DNA of 64,000 bases from Cupriavidus oxalaticus (GTDB lineage Bacteria; Pseudomonadota; Gammaproteobacteria; Burkholderiales; Burkholderiaceae), in NCBI RefSeq assembly GCF_016894385.1, contig NZ_CP069812.1, forward strand, positions 868,001 through 932,000, read 5' to 3'. The notes under the pieces are model-generated. The model saw only the letters and a list, made by a program, of their open reading frames with translations. It had not been told where the DNA came from and did not search any database. Made by a program: the position numbers and the translations under genes. Shown piece by piece: positions 52,828 through 61,694 of the stretch (its first letter is position 1; every line of letters starts with the position of its first letter).

Positions 52828-54216
52828 ATGGGCCAGTTATCCCAAGAACATGTTGAGTCACTGAAGGCGCGCCTACGCGGCCGGCTGCTGCAGCCTGCCG
52901 ACGCCGCCTACGACGAAGCGCGCCGCATCTGGAACGCGATGATCGACCGCCGGCCGCAACTGATCGTGCAGGCCGCCGGCGTCGCCGACGTCGTCGCCGC
53001 GGTCAACGTTGCGCGCGAGCACGGCGTGCTGCTGGCGATACGCGGCGGCGGCCACAATATCGGCGGGCTGGCGATCTGCGATGGCGGCATGGTGCTCGAC
53101 CTGACGGCGATGCGCTCGGTGCGCATTGACCCGCAGGCACAGCGTGCCTGGGTCGAACCCGGCGCCACGCTGCGCGACTTCGACCATGAGGCGCAGGCCT
53201 TCGGGCTGGCCACGCCGCTGGGCATCAACTCGACCACCGGCGTCGCGGGTCTGACCCTCGGCGGCGGCTTCGGCTGGCTCAGCCGCAAGTTCGGCACCAC
53301 CGTCGACAACCTCGTCTCCGCGCAAGTGGTCACTGCCGACGGCAAGCTGGTGCGCGCCAGCGCCGACGAGCACCCCGACCTGTTCTGGGCACTGCGCGGA
53401 GGCGGCGGCAATTTCGGCGTGGTCACAATGTTCGAGTTCCGGCTGCACCCGGTCGGCCCCGAGGTCTATGGCGGCCTGATCATCTACCCGCTCGAGCAGG
53501 GTCCCACCGTGCTGCCGGCCTTTCGCGAGCAGTTCAAGTCGATGCCGGATGAATTGACGGTATGGGCGGTGTTGCGCCAGGCGCCACCGCTGCCGTTCCT
53601 GCCACCGGAGGCGCATGGCAAGCCGATCGTCGCGCTGGCGATCTGCTATATCGGCCCGCCGGAGCATGGCGCCGCGCTGGTCGAGCCGCTGCGCAAGCTG
53701 GGCACGCCTTATGGCGAGCATGTCGGACCGATGCCGTTCACGGCATGGCAGCAGGCCTTCGATCCCTTGCTGACGCCGGGGGCGCGCAACTACTGGAAGT
53801 CGCACAACTTCGCCGGGCTCGACGACGGCCTGATCGCGATGCTGGTCGAGCAGATCGGCAAGCTGCCGTCGCCGCAATGCGAGGTGTTCGTCGGCGCGAT
53901 GGGCGGCCAGACCAACCGCGTGGCGCCGGACGCCACCGCCTATGCCAACCGCGACGCGCAGTTCATCATGAACCTGCACGGGCGCTGGGACACGCCGGCG
54001 GAAGACGACGCCTGCATCGGCTGGGCCCGCGAGGTGTTCCGCGCCGCGGCGCCGTTCGCGCTGGGCAGCGTCTACGTCAACTTCCTGACGCAGGAAGAAA
54101 CCGACCGCGTCGGCGCCGCCTACGGTCCCAACTTCGCACGGCTGGTCGAGGTCAAGCGCCGCTACGACCCGGGCAACCTGTTCCGCCACAACCACAACAT
54201 CAACCCGGCGGCATAG
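52828..54216 (+). CDS. FAD-binding oxidoreductase with berberine-bridge domain
   Basis: A 462-residue flavin oxidase of the FAD_binding_4/BBE type. His76 in RGGGHNIGG is placed to bind FAD covalently; TGVAGLTLGGGFGWLSRKFG follows, with no cysteine at the second covalent site. The C-terminal BBE segment ends VEVKRRYDPGNLFRHNHNIN. It would oxidise an alcohol or sugar substrate with oxygen; the substrate is unknown. The ATG at 52828 has GGGAGG upstream; an ATG ten codons earlier lacks it. Confidence 0.9.
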   Translation: MGQLSQEHVESLKARLRGRLLQPADAAYDEARRIWNAMIDRRPQLIVQAAGVADVVAAVNVAREHGVLLAIRGGGHNIGGLAICDGGMVLDLTAMRSVRIDPQAQRAWVEPGATLRDFDHEAQAFGLATPLGINSTTGVAGLTLGGGFGWLSRKFGTTVDNLVSAQVVTADGKLVRASADEHPDLFWALRGGGGNFGVVTMFEFRLHPVGPEVYGGLIIYPLEQGPTVLPAFREQFKSMPDELTVWAVLRQAPPLPFLPPEAHGKPIVALAICYIGPPEHGAALVEPLRKLGTPYGEHVGPMPFTAWQQAFDPLLTPGARNYWKSHNFAGLDDGLIAMLVEQIGKLPSPQCEVFVGAMGGQTNRVAPDATAYANRDAQFIMNLHGRWDTPAEDDACIGWAREVFRAAAPFALGSVYVNFLTQEETDRVGAAYGPNFARLVEVKRRYDPGNLFRHNHNINPAA

Positions 54217-54293
54217 CGCGCAGCCGTTCACGCGGCTGCAACACTGGCGTGCCAGCATCGGCGCGACCGCGATGTATCCGACAGGAGGAGCAG

Positions 54294-55211
54294 ATGAGAC
54301 CGGGCGAGGCAGAGCTGGTACGGCGTATCCACAACGAAGTGGCCGACTACTACGACGAAGAGATCGAACTGGAACTGGACGACCGCGAAGCCAGCGAAGC
54401 CTTCGGCGACCCGGTACACCTGCCCGACGGGGCCGAACAGGACAGCCGCCGCCACTATTTCCGCGAGCTGTTCCGCCTGCAGGGCGAACTGGTGCGGCTG
54501 CAGAGCTGGGTCGCGGCCACCGGCCACAAGCTGGTGATCCTGTTCGAGGGGCGCGACGCCGCCGGCAAGGGCGGCGTGATCAAGCGCATCACGCAGCGGC
54601 TGAATCCGCGCGTGTGCCGCGTGGCCGCGCTGCCCGCGCCCAACGACCGCGAACGCACCCAGTGGTACTTCCAGCGCTACGCGGCGCACCTGCCCGCAGC
54701 CGGCGAGATCGTGCTGTTCGACCGCAGCTGGTACAACCGCGCGGGCGTGGAGCGCGTGATGGGCTTCTGCAACGACGACCAGTACGAAGAATTCTTCCGC
54801 TCAGTGCCCGAGTTCGAGAAGATGCTGGTCCGCTCCGGCATCCAGGTCGTCAAGTACTGGTTCTCGATCACGCACGACGAACAGCGCCTGCGCTTCCTCA
54901 GCCGCATCCACGACCCGCTCAAGCAATGGAAGCTCAGCCCGATGGACCTGGAATCGCAGCGGCGCTGGGAGGACTACACCAAGGCCAAGGAGACCATGCT
55001 CGAACGCACCCACATCGCCGAGGCGCCGTGGTGGGTGGTGCAGGCCGACGACAAGAAGCGCGCACGGCTGAACTGCATCCACCACCTGCTCAGCCTGGTG
55101 CCCTACCAGGACGTGGATGCACCCACGATCGTGCTGCCGGCGCGCGAGCGGCATGAGGACTATGTGCGGCATCCGGTACCGCACGAGATGTTCGTGCCGG
55201 AGGTGTACTGA
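54294..55211 (+). CDS. ppk2: Polyphosphate kinase 2
   Basis: A 305-residue PPK2 protein that interconverts nucleotides and polyphosphate. It has the Walker A GRDAAGKGG (86-94), LPAPNDRERTQWYFQRY and the lid/Walker B FDRSWYNRAG (Asp143, Arg144). The single-domain length and N-terminal extension suggest a class I enzyme (nucleoside diphosphate kinase type). GGAGGAG lies before the ATG at 54294, which decides against longer upstream frames overlapping the oxidase gene. Confidence 0.94.
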   Translation: MRPGEAELVRRIHNEVADYYDEEIELELDDREASEAFGDPVHLPDGAEQDSRRHYFRELFRLQGELVRLQSWVAATGHKLVILFEGRDAAGKGGVIKRITQRLNPRVCRVAALPAPNDRERTQWYFQRYAAHLPAAGEIVLFDRSWYNRAGVERVMGFCNDDQYEEFFRSVPEFEKMLVRSGIQVVKYWFSITHDEQRLRFLSRIHDPLKQWKLSPMDLESQRRWEDYTKAKETMLERTHIAEAPWWVVQADDKKRARLNCIHHLLSLVPYQDVDAPTIVLPARERHEDYVRHPVPHEMFVPEVY

Positions 55212-55274
55212 TCCACCTTGCCTGGTTAGGGTAAGTGCGGGGTGCGGTATCGTCCCCGCAGCGGCAGCGCTCCC

Positions 55275-55280
55275 TATAAT
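55275..55280 (+). promoter_or_regulatory. -10 box upstream of a possible micro-gene
   Basis: A perfect TATAAT at 55275-55280, followed by a GGCCACC/GGTGGCC hairpin and a GTG-started 46-codon frame. No good -35 is visible. Confidence 0.4.
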
Positions 55281-55318
55281 GAAAACGGCCACCTGGCAAA
55301 CAAGGGTGGCCGTGCATC

Positions 55319-55459
55319 GTGGACCTGTTTGCTTTTTGGGCGACCATGCTTGTCGCCTACCTCCTGATGAAGCACGCTGGCTGCTTCAGCCAGCCGGTGC
55401 TCTATCCCGACTTCGACCATCCGTTCCGGTATTGGTGGGCGCGGCGGTTGGGGCGGTAG
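55319..55459 (+). CDS. Possible 46-residue membrane-associated small protein
   Basis: A GTG-started frame encoding MDLFAFWATMLVAYLLMKHA, then a Cys/Pro-containing segment and a Trp/Arg-rich end (FRYWWARRLGR). The composition (one hydrophobic helix, aromatic C-terminus) looks protein-like, and a TATAAT lies about 40 bp upstream. No ribosome site better than GGTGGCCG is visible. It could also be chance. The rest of the 55212-55756 gap shows nothing else before the promoter at 55717. Confidence 0.35.
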   Translation: MDLFAFWATMLVAYLLMKHAGCFSQPVLYPDFDHPFRYWWARRLGR

Positions 55460-55716
55460 CCTGTCTCATCCCCGTTCGCTGGAACGTCTTGGCCGACGCG
55501 TCTGCGGCTGCACCGTGCGCGCCATTGCGTCCCGCTGTCTGATGGCTGACAACCAGTCTGGCTGGCAGGCCGTGCGATTGATCCCCTTCTGAAACTACCT
55601 GGTGCGTCCGGCCGGCGCTGAAGGCACTGCCTAGAATGCCCCGTCCGCACGAGCTTTGCGACCACGGACACCGATAGCGCTGTCGCGTCGTTTCATCACC
55701 CAAGCGCGTGTCAGCA

Positions 55717-55753
55717 TTGCTTCCGTTTCTGGATCAACCTATAATTTTTATAG
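55717..55753 (+). promoter_or_regulatory. Promoter and operator-like palindrome of the DUF4258/HTH pair
   Basis: TTGCTT (55717-55722) and TATAAT (55740-55745) are spaced by 17 bp. The -10 lies inside the palindrome CTATAATTTTTATAG (55739-55753). A transcript would begin only about five bases before the ATG at 55757, so translation would be leaderless or nearly so. Confidence 0.65.
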
Positions 55754-55756
55754 CTC

Positions 55757-56056
55757 ATGCCGTGGGCCAAAAGAGACTGGGAAACGCATATCCGCAAACT
55801 CTGCCGCGACACCGCGCGGATCTTCTGGACCTCGCATGCGGAGCAGCAGATGCAGGAGAGGCATATCGCCAAGGCCGTTGCACTCGACGTACTACGGCTC
55901 GGCGTCATCCGTCGCGAGCCCGAGCCTGATATCAGGACCGGCCACACCTTATGCAGGATGGAGCGGTTCTGTGCCGGCGCTCCCATTGGCATTGTCGTGG
56001 CGCTCGAGGCGGAAGGCGCCTCGGCCTGCATCGTCGTGACGGCTATCAACCTATAG
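55757..56056 (+). CDS. DUF4258-like protein, possible toxin of a toxin-antitoxin pair
   Basis: A 99-residue protein with a compact alpha/beta layout (FWTSHAEQQMQERHIAKAVA, ALDVLRLGVIRREPEPDI, APIGIVVALEAEGASACIVVTAI), matching DUF4258, a family with a RelE-like arrangement. A gene with an HTH follows 41 bp later. No toxicity can be read from sequence. If the promoter above is right, the mRNA is nearly leaderless. Confidence 0.75.
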   Translation: MPWAKRDWETHIRKLCRDTARIFWTSHAEQQMQERHIAKAVALDVLRLGVIRREPEPDIRTGHTLCRMERFCAGAPIGIVVALEAEGASACIVVTAINL

Positions 56057-56097
56057 CGACTTCAGGGACTTCAGGGACTTCAGGGACTTCGCTATCC
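56057..56097 (+). repeat. Tandem 10-bp repeats between toxin-like and antitoxin-like genes
   Basis: About three and a half head-to-tail copies of GACTTCAGGG fill the spacer, ending 8 bp before the antitoxin-like ATG. The ribosome site of the second gene lies within or next to them, so copy number changes could alter its expression. Confidence 0.75.
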
Positions 56098-56553
56098 ATG
56101 CACCACTACACCGACGGCGGGCTGCCAAATATCTGGTTGGCCAACGGCTATGAAATCAAGCACACGCCCTACGGCGACGCGGTCTCGATCCAGGACCTGG
56201 ATGGGCTGGTCAAGGCGATCTGTGGCGCGCTGATCCGCAAGAGCGCCAAGCTGACCGGCGCCGAATTCCGATACATCCGCCAGGCCATGCTGATGTCGCA
56301 AGCGACGCTGGGCCAGGCGCTCGGGCGTACGGACCAGGCCGTCGCCATTTGGGAAAAGAAGGACTGTGTTCCGAAGGCCGCCGATCTGGTCCTGCGCGTC
56401 CTGTATGCCGCGCATATGGATGGCAACGAGCGGGTGAAGAGCCTTGTGAAGGCCATGAACGCGATCGACCGCACGATCCATATCGTCATGCGCGAGACGC
56501 CGCGAGGATGGGAGCCTACCGAGACGGAAGAAGACCCGCTTGCGCTGGCTTGA
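56098..56553 (+). CDS. HTH-domain protein, possible antitoxin
   Basis: A 151-residue protein. The N-terminal part (YTDGGLPNIWLANGYEIKHT) resembles the zinc-less start of YgiT/MqsA-like antitoxins, and residues about 60-95 form an XRE-type helix-turn-helix (FRYIRQAMLMSQATLGQALG and RTDQAVAIWEKK). It probably binds the palindrome at 55739-55753 and controls the operon. Start at the ATG at 56098 is chosen because an earlier in-frame start would lie within the upstream gene. Confidence 0.78.
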   Translation: MHHYTDGGLPNIWLANGYEIKHTPYGDAVSIQDLDGLVKAICGALIRKSAKLTGAEFRYIRQAMLMSQATLGQALGRTDQAVAIWEKKDCVPKAADLVLRVLYAAHMDGNERVKSLVKAMNAIDRTIHIVMRETPRGWEPTETEEDPLALA

Positions 56554-56587
56554 TTCGCACCGCTCGCGCCGCGCAGGAGCAGGCAAC

Positions 56588-56623
56588 AAAAAACCCCGGA
56601 GAGCGTGACGCTGTCCGGGTTTG
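56588..56623 (-). terminator. Intrinsic terminator downstream of tRNA-Thr
   Basis: Imperfect stem AACCCCGGAGAGCG against CGCTGTCCGGGTT. On the minus strand it ends in a run of T after the tRNA; it may also stop the plus-strand HTH gene. Confidence 0.75.
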
Positions 56624-56647
56624 TGTGGGCGATGCCCTGAATTCTTT

Positions 56648-56723
56648 TGGTGCCGAAGAGAGGAATCGAACCCCCGACCTTCTCATTACGAATGAGCTGC
56701 TCTACCGACTGAGCTACTTCGGC
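56648..56723 (-). tRNA. tRNA-Thr (anticodon CGT)
   Basis: A 76-nt cloverleaf on the minus strand: GCCGAAG/CTTCGGC acceptor, D-loop AGCTCAGTCGGTAGAGC, anticodon arm CTCATTCGTAATGAG, T-loop GGTTCGATTCC and encoded CCA. Confidence 0.97.
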
Positions 56724-56833
56724 AACAAGTTCCGGTGAACTGGAACAGCCCGCAATACTAGCAGCGTTTTTACGGCTTGGGAAGCCCTTTTGTGTCGCCG
56801 GTGCCATCCGGCGGGGGGCGGGGGGAGCCGACA

Positions 56834-56928
56834 CGTCGTTCCCGCGAAGGCGGGAGCCCAGTGACGTTTCGTCCCCTCACCGAGGGGGCTTAAAAGACGC
56901 TGGATTCCCGCCTTCGCGGGAATGACAG
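56834..56928 (-). repeat. Hairpin core related to the MITE-like elements, without terminal repeats
   Basis: Starts with CGTCGTTCCCGCGAAGGCGG and ends with ATTCCCGCCTTCGCGGGAAT plus GACAG, with a central CCCCTCACCGAGGGG-type hairpin as in element 3. The TAATRCCGTTCAGTTAA ends are absent on both sides. It lies between tRNA-Thr and the end of fbp. Confidence 0.85.
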
Positions 56929-56953
56929 CAGCCTCGGCAAGGTCCGCAAACGA

Positions 56954-57970
56954 TCAGGCCTTGCCTTCGGCTTCGTGGTGGTAGCGGGTGACGCGTTCCA
57001 CTTCGTTCTTCGAGCCCAGGATCACCGACACGCGCTGGTGCAGCTTTTCCGGCTGCACGTCCATGATGCGGATCTGTCCGTTGGTGGCGGCGCCGCCGGC
57101 CTGCTCGACCAGCATCGCCATCGGGTTGGCTTCATACATCAGGCGCAGCTTGCCGGCCTTTTCCGGCTCGCGCTTGTCCCACGGGTACATGAACACGCCG
57201 CCGCGGGTCAGGATGCGGTGCACGTCGGCGACCATCGAGGCGATCCAGCGCATGTTGAAGTTCTTGCCGCGCGGGCCTTCGTCGCCTGCCAGGCATTCGT
57301 CGATGTACTTGCGCACCGGCGGGGCCCAGTGGCGCATGTTCGACATGTTGATGGCGAATTCCTTGGTGTCTTCCGGAATCATCAGGTTGGACTGCGTCAG
57401 CACGAAGCTGCCGGCCTCGCGGTCCAGCGTGAACACGTGCACGCCGTTGCCGACGGTCAGCACCAGCGTGGTCTGCGGGCCGTACACGGCGTAGCCGGCG
57501 GCGACCTGGTGGGTGCCCGGCTGCAGGAAGTCGGCCTCGGTCACGGTCTGGCCGGGCTTGGGCATGTGCAGCACCGAGAAGATGGTGCCGATCGACACGT
57601 TGACGTCGATGTTGGACGAGCCGTCGAGCGGATCGAACAGCAGCAGGTATTCGCCCTTCGGGTAGCGGTTGGGAATCTCGTAGAACGATTCCATTTCCTC
57701 CGACGCCATCGCGGCGAGGTGGCCGCCCCACTCGTTGGCGTCGAGCAGCACTTCATTGGCGATCACGTCCAGCTTCTGCTGGGTTTCGCCCTGCACGTTG
57801 CCGGTGCCGGCCGAGCCGAGCACGCCGGCGAGCGCGCCCTTGTTGACGGCGTTGGAAATGGCCTTGCAGGCGCGCGCGACCACTTCGATCAGCAGCCGCA
57901 GTTCGGGCTGGATCGTGTTGTGCTTGCGCTGCTCCTCGACCAGGTAGCGGGTGAGGCTGATGCGAGTCAT
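56954..57970 (-). CDS. fbp: Fructose-1,6-bisphosphatase class I
   Basis: A 338-residue gluconeogenic and Calvin-cycle enzyme. It shows [20 protein letters not shown] (metal-binding aspartates) and [17 protein letters not shown]. No Calvin-cycle genes adjoin it, so it is the housekeeping gluconeogenic copy. It lies downstream of pepN on the same strand, with 96 bp between. Confidence 0.96.
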   Translation of the reverse strand: MTRISLTRYLVEEQRKHNTIQPELRLLIEVVARACKAISNAVNKGALAGVLGSAGTGNVQGETQQKLDVIANEVLLDANEWGGHLAAMASEEMESFYEIPNRYPKGEYLLLFDPLDGSSNIDVNVSIGTIFSVLHMPKPGQTVTEADFLQPGTHQVAAGYAVYGPQTTLVLTVGNGVHVFTLDREAGSFVLTQSNLMIPEDTKEFAINMSNMRHWAPPVRKYIDECLAGDEGPRGKNFNMRWIASMVADVHRILTRGGVFMYPWDKREPEKAGKLRLMYEANPMAMLVEQAGGAATNGQIRIMDVQPEKLHQRVSVILGSKNEVERVTRYHHEAEGKA

Positions 57971-58066
57971 GGTTGGTTCTCCTTGGATGGCCGCAATTCT
58001 ACATGCCCGGCCGGCCCCGGCCGGGCAAAGGGGGCGTTGCGGGGCCTCCCTGACATACTCCGCGGT

Positions 58067-60781
58067 TCAGGCGGCCAGCGCCTTGCCGACGATCTCCCTG
58101 ACGTCGCGCGACAGCGAGCTGCTGGCGGCCACGCGCTCCAGTTCGGCGCGCATGCGGTCGCGCAGCGCCAGCTCGTATTTCTGCCAGCGGTCCATCACCC
58201 GCGCCAGCCGTGCGGCCACCTGCGGGTTGATGGCGTCGAGCGCCAGTACCTGGTCGGCCCAGAAACGGTAGCCCGAGCCGTCTTCGGCGTGGAACTGCGC
58301 CGGGTTGCCGGAGCAGAAGCTGAAAATCAGCGAACGCGCGCGGTTGGGGTTGCGCAGGTTGAACGCCGGGTGCTCCATCAGCCTGAGCACGGTGTCGATG
58401 GTGCGCTTGCCGGCGTGCGGGCCTCCCGGTTGCGGCCCCACGCTGCCGCGCTGCATGCCTTGCAGCGAGAACCACTTGTCGATCACCAGCGGGTCGTCCT
58501 CGAAGCGCTCGTAGAAATCGGTGAGCGCATGCTCGCGCCCGGGCGCGAAGCTGTTCACCAGCGCCGACAGCGCGGCGAAGCGGTCGGTCATGTTGTCGGC
58601 AGCCTGGTACTGCTGGTCGGCCAGCGCGTGCATGTCGGCGTCGCCGCTGTCGGCGAGGTAGCCGAGCGCGAGGTTGCGCAGCGCGCGCTTCGCGGCGGAG
58701 GTCGCATCCGGCGAATAGGGGCCGGGCGTGGCGTTGGCCTCGTAGGCCGCCAGCCAGTCGGCCTTGAGCGCGCGGGCCAGGCCTTCGCGCATGAACTGGC
58801 GGGCGCGGTGGATGGCGGCAGGATCGGCCACGCCCATGCGCTCGGCCAGGTAGGCTTCGGCGGGCAGCACCAGCGCCTGCTCGCGGAAGGCGGGGTTGAG
58901 CGTGTCGTCGGTCAGCACCGCGCGCATGGCCTGCACCAGCGCCGGGTCGAGCCTGAGTTCGCGGCCGGCCTGCACGTCGCCGACCAGCTGCAGCAGCGCG
59001 CGCGTGGCCAGGCGCTGGCCGGCTTCCCAGCGGTTGAAGGCGTCGCTGTCGTGCGCCAGCAGGAAGGTCAGCTGCGCGTCGGTGTACTCGGCATCGACGA
59101 TCACCGGCGCGGAGAAATTGCGCAGCAGCGAGGGCAGCGGCGCTTCGCTCCCGCGCGGCAGATTGATGAAGCGGAAGGTCTGCTCGGCCTGCGTGAGGTC
59201 GAGCACGCGCGTGGTCGCGCCGCGCGCGCTTTCGCCCTCGAGCTGCAGCGGCAGGTCCGTGCCGTCGGCGCCGAGCAGGCCGAGCGCGAATGGGATGTGG
59301 AAGGGCTGCTTCTCGGGCGTGCCGGCGCGGGTCTCGATGCCGACCTTGGGGCAGCGCTGCGTGAGCGTCAGGGTCAGGCTGCCGTCGTCGGCGTTCCAGG
59401 CGGTGCGCGCGGTTACCACCGGCGTGCCGGCCTGGCTGTACCACAGGCCGAACTGCGTCAGGTCGCGGCCGTTGGCATCGGCCATCGCCGCGCGGAAGTC
59501 GTCGCAGGTGACGGCCTGGCCGTCATGGCGCTGGAAGTACAGGTCCATGCCCTTGCGGAAGCCGTCGCGGCCCAGCAGGGTCTGGTACATGCGCACGACC
59601 TCGGCGCCTTTCTCGTACACCGTGACGGTGTAGAAGTTGTTGATCTCTTCGTAGCTGTCCGGGCGCACCGGGTGCGCCATCGGGCCGGCGTCCTCGGGGA
59701 ACTGCACCTGGCGCAGCACGCGCACGTCTTCGATGCGCTTGACCGCTCGGCCCGATTCCGAACCCATCATGTCGGCGGAGAATTCCTGGTCGCGGAATAC
59801 GGTCAGGCCTTCCTTCAGCGACAGCTGGAACCAGTCGCGGCAGGTCACGCGGTTGCCGGTCCAGTTGTGGAAATATTCGTGGCCGACCACTGCCTCGATA
59901 TTGGCGAAGTCCGTGTCGGTGGCGGTTTCGGCATTGGCCAGCACGTACTTGGTGTTGAAGATGTTCAGGCCCTTGTTCTCCATCGCGCCCATGTTGAAGT
60001 CGCCGACGGCGACGATCATGAAGCGGTCGAGATCGAGTTCCAGCCCGAAGCGCTGTTCATCCCAGCGGATCGAGTGGACCAGCGAATCCATCGCGTGGCG
60101 GGTCTTGTCCAGGTCGCGCGCCTCGACCCAGACCTGCAGCAGCTTGTCCTTGCCGGAGGCGGACTGGATCCGTTCCTCGATGCGTTCGAGCTTGCCGGCC
60201 ACAAGCGCGAACAGGTACGACGGCTTGCGGAACGGGTCTTCCCACACGGCTTCGTGGCGGCCGTCGGGCAGGTCCTGCTGGCTGACCAGGTTGCCGTTGG
60301 ACAGCAGCACCGGGTAGGCGTCGCGCCTGGCGCGCAGCGTGACGCGGAAGGTCGCCATCACGTCCGGGCGGTCGAGGAAGTAGGTGATGCGGCGGAAGCC
60401 CTCGGCCTCGCACTGGGTGAAGAAGTTGCCGTTGGACACGTACAGGCCCGACAGCGTGGTATTGGCCGCGGGCTGGCACGCGGTGGTGATCTCGAGCGTG
60501 CCCTGCGCGGGCAGCCCGGGGATGGTCAGCGTGCCGGCGTCCTGGGTGGCGTTGGCCACGGGCTTGCCGTCCAGGCTGACGCCGACCAGTTCGAGTTCGT
60601 CGCCGCACAGCACCAGCGGCGCGTCGGCCGCGGCGCCGGGCTGCCGCGCGAAACGCAGCGTGCTGGTGACGACGGTGCGCTGGGGATCGAGATCGAGCAC
60701 CAGGTCGGCATGGTCGATGGCGAACGGGGGCGCGGTATAGTCCTTGCGATAGACGGTAACGGGCGTGTCGGTGCGCAGCAT
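58067..60781 (-). CDS. pepN: Aminopeptidase N
   Basis: A 904-residue M1-family zinc aminopeptidase. It has the substrate-binding GAMENKGLN and the zinc motif HEYFHNWTGNR near residue 300 (HExxH, with the third ligand 19 residues later in the LKEGLTVFRDQEFS region). Length and order match E. coli PepN. The ATG at 60781 (MLRTDTPVTVYRKDYT) is preferred; an in-frame start at 60901 adds 40 residues with no family likeness. Confidence 0.95.
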   Translation of the reverse strand: MLRTDTPVTVYRKDYTAPPFAIDHADLVLDLDPQRTVVTSTLRFARQPGAAADAPLVLCGDELELVGVSLDGKPVANATQDAGTLTIPGLPAQGTLEITTACQPAANTTLSGLYVSNGNFFTQCEAEGFRRITYFLDRPDVMATFRVTLRARRDAYPVLLSNGNLVSQQDLPDGRHEAVWEDPFRKPSYLFALVAGKLERIEERIQSASGKDKLLQVWVEARDLDKTRHAMDSLVHSIRWDEQRFGLELDLDRFMIVAVGDFNMGAMENKGLNIFNTKYVLANAETATDTDFANIEAVVGHEYFHNWTGNRVTCRDWFQLSLKEGLTVFRDQEFSADMMGSESGRAVKRIEDVRVLRQVQFPEDAGPMAHPVRPDSYEEINNFYTVTVYEKGAEVVRMYQTLLGRDGFRKGMDLYFQRHDGQAVTCDDFRAAMADANGRDLTQFGLWYSQAGTPVVTARTAWNADDGSLTLTLTQRCPKVGIETRAGTPEKQPFHIPFALGLLGADGTDLPLQLEGESARGATTRVLDLTQAEQTFRFINLPRGSEAPLPSLLRNFSAPVIVDAEYTDAQLTFLLAHDSDAFNRWEAGQRLATRALLQLVGDVQAGRELRLDPALVQAMRAVLTDDTLNPAFREQALVLPAEAYLAERMGVADPAAIHRARQFMREGLARALKADWLAAYEANATPGPYSPDATSAAKRALRNLALGYLADSGDADMHALADQQYQAADNMTDRFAALSALVNSFAPGREHALTDFYERFEDDPLVIDKWFSLQGMQRGSVGPQPGGPHAGKRTIDTVLRLMEHPAFNLRNPNRARSLIFSFCSGNPAQFHAEDGSGYRFWADQVLALDAINPQVAARLARVMDRWQKYELALRDRMRAELERVAASSSLSRDVREIVGKALAA

Positions 60782-60986
60782 GGAGAGATCCTGTCTTCGG
60801 AAGACCGTTGAAAAGGGCAGGCCATGCGCGCGCGGGCGAAGCATGGCGCCGAAGTCCTCATTGTAGCCAAGGGGGTGGCGGGGCATTGTCAGCCGCCGCA
60901 CCCCGGTCGGCGGGAATTCCGCCGGTGCCGCGTGGTCTCAGAGACACGCGGGACGATTTCGAGCGTGTGGAAAGCGAGGTAGCACT

Positions 60987-61694
60987 ATGTGGCAGCGCGC
61001 AGGCGGTGTCGGCAATGAAAAAAAACGAAGCGCTGGGTCCATGGGATTCCCTGGGCTCTGGGGCGCGCTGGCGCTGCTGGTGGCGCTGCTGCTGTCAGGC
61101 TGTGCCAGCACCGTGGTGACCGATGTCACCGCCTTCAGCCAGCCCGGCTGGCAGAACGACGCGCCGCGCACCTACAGCTTCGAGCGCACGCCGGAGCAGG
61201 CGGGCCAGCTGGACCGCCAGACCTACGAACAATGGCTGGCCGAGGCGCTGTACGACGCCGGCTACGAGCAGGTGCCGGAGAAGCAGGCGCGCTACCGCAT
61301 CAGCATGGACTACGACGCCGCGCCCGGCATCGTGCGCGTGGCCGAGACGGTCTATCCCGATCCCTGGTACGGCCCGTGGGGACCGTATTGGGGGCCGTAC
61401 TGGGGGCCGGGCTATTACCGCCCATGGGGTCCGTGGGGGCCGTGGGGGCCGGGCTACTGGCCGCCGCAGACGGTGGTGCGCGACGTGCCGGTGCTGTTCT
61501 CTAACCTTCGCGTCTACTTCCGGGACGCCGCCAGCGGCAAGCGCGTCTACCAGGTCACGGCGCAGAACCAGACCGAGAACGGCAGCCTGCCGGCGACGAT
61601 GCCATACCTGATCCGCAGCGCCTTCACGGACTTCCCGGGGGACAGCGGGCGGCCGCGGCGGGTCAAGCTGGAGGTCGAGAAGCCGCAGAAATAG
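60987..61694 (+). CDS. DUF4136 lipoprotein with a Trp/Pro/Gly-rich insert
   Basis: A 235-residue lipoprotein. After the signal (ALALLVALLLSGC lipobox) comes the DUF4136 domain (YSFERTPEQAGQLDRQTYEQ, then ARYRISMDY). A WGP-repeat segment, WYGPWGPYWGPYWGPGYY and onward for about 30 residues, interrupts it before the strands VLFSNLRVYFRD. It is probably periplasmic or attached to the outer membrane. The start is uncertain: ATG at 60987 (weak AGGT) or 61041. Confidence 0.88.
   Translation: MWQRAGGVGNEKKRSAGSMGFPGLWGALALLVALLLSGCASTVVTDVTAFSQPGWQNDAPRTYSFERTPEQAGQLDRQTYEQWLAEALYDAGYEQVPEKQARYRISMDYDAAPGIVRVAETVYPDPWYGPWGPYWGPYWGPGYYRPWGPWGPWGPGYWPPQTVVRDVPVLFSNLRVYFRDAASGKRVYQVTAQNQTENGSLPATMPYLIRSAFTDFPGDSGRPRRVKLEVEKPQK

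Noticed and set aside
55277..55542. An 88-codon ATG frame beginning in the TATAAT region
   Set aside because: Its translation has no plausible secondary structure and its ATG overlaps the -10 box; the shorter frame at 55319 looks more protein-like.
56975..60811. A 1,278-codon open frame on the plus strand opposite fbp and pepN
   Set aside because: It covers two clearly real minus-strand genes end to end; such frames are common in GC-rich codon-biased DNA and the translation is His/Arg/Gln/Val-rich with no domain.
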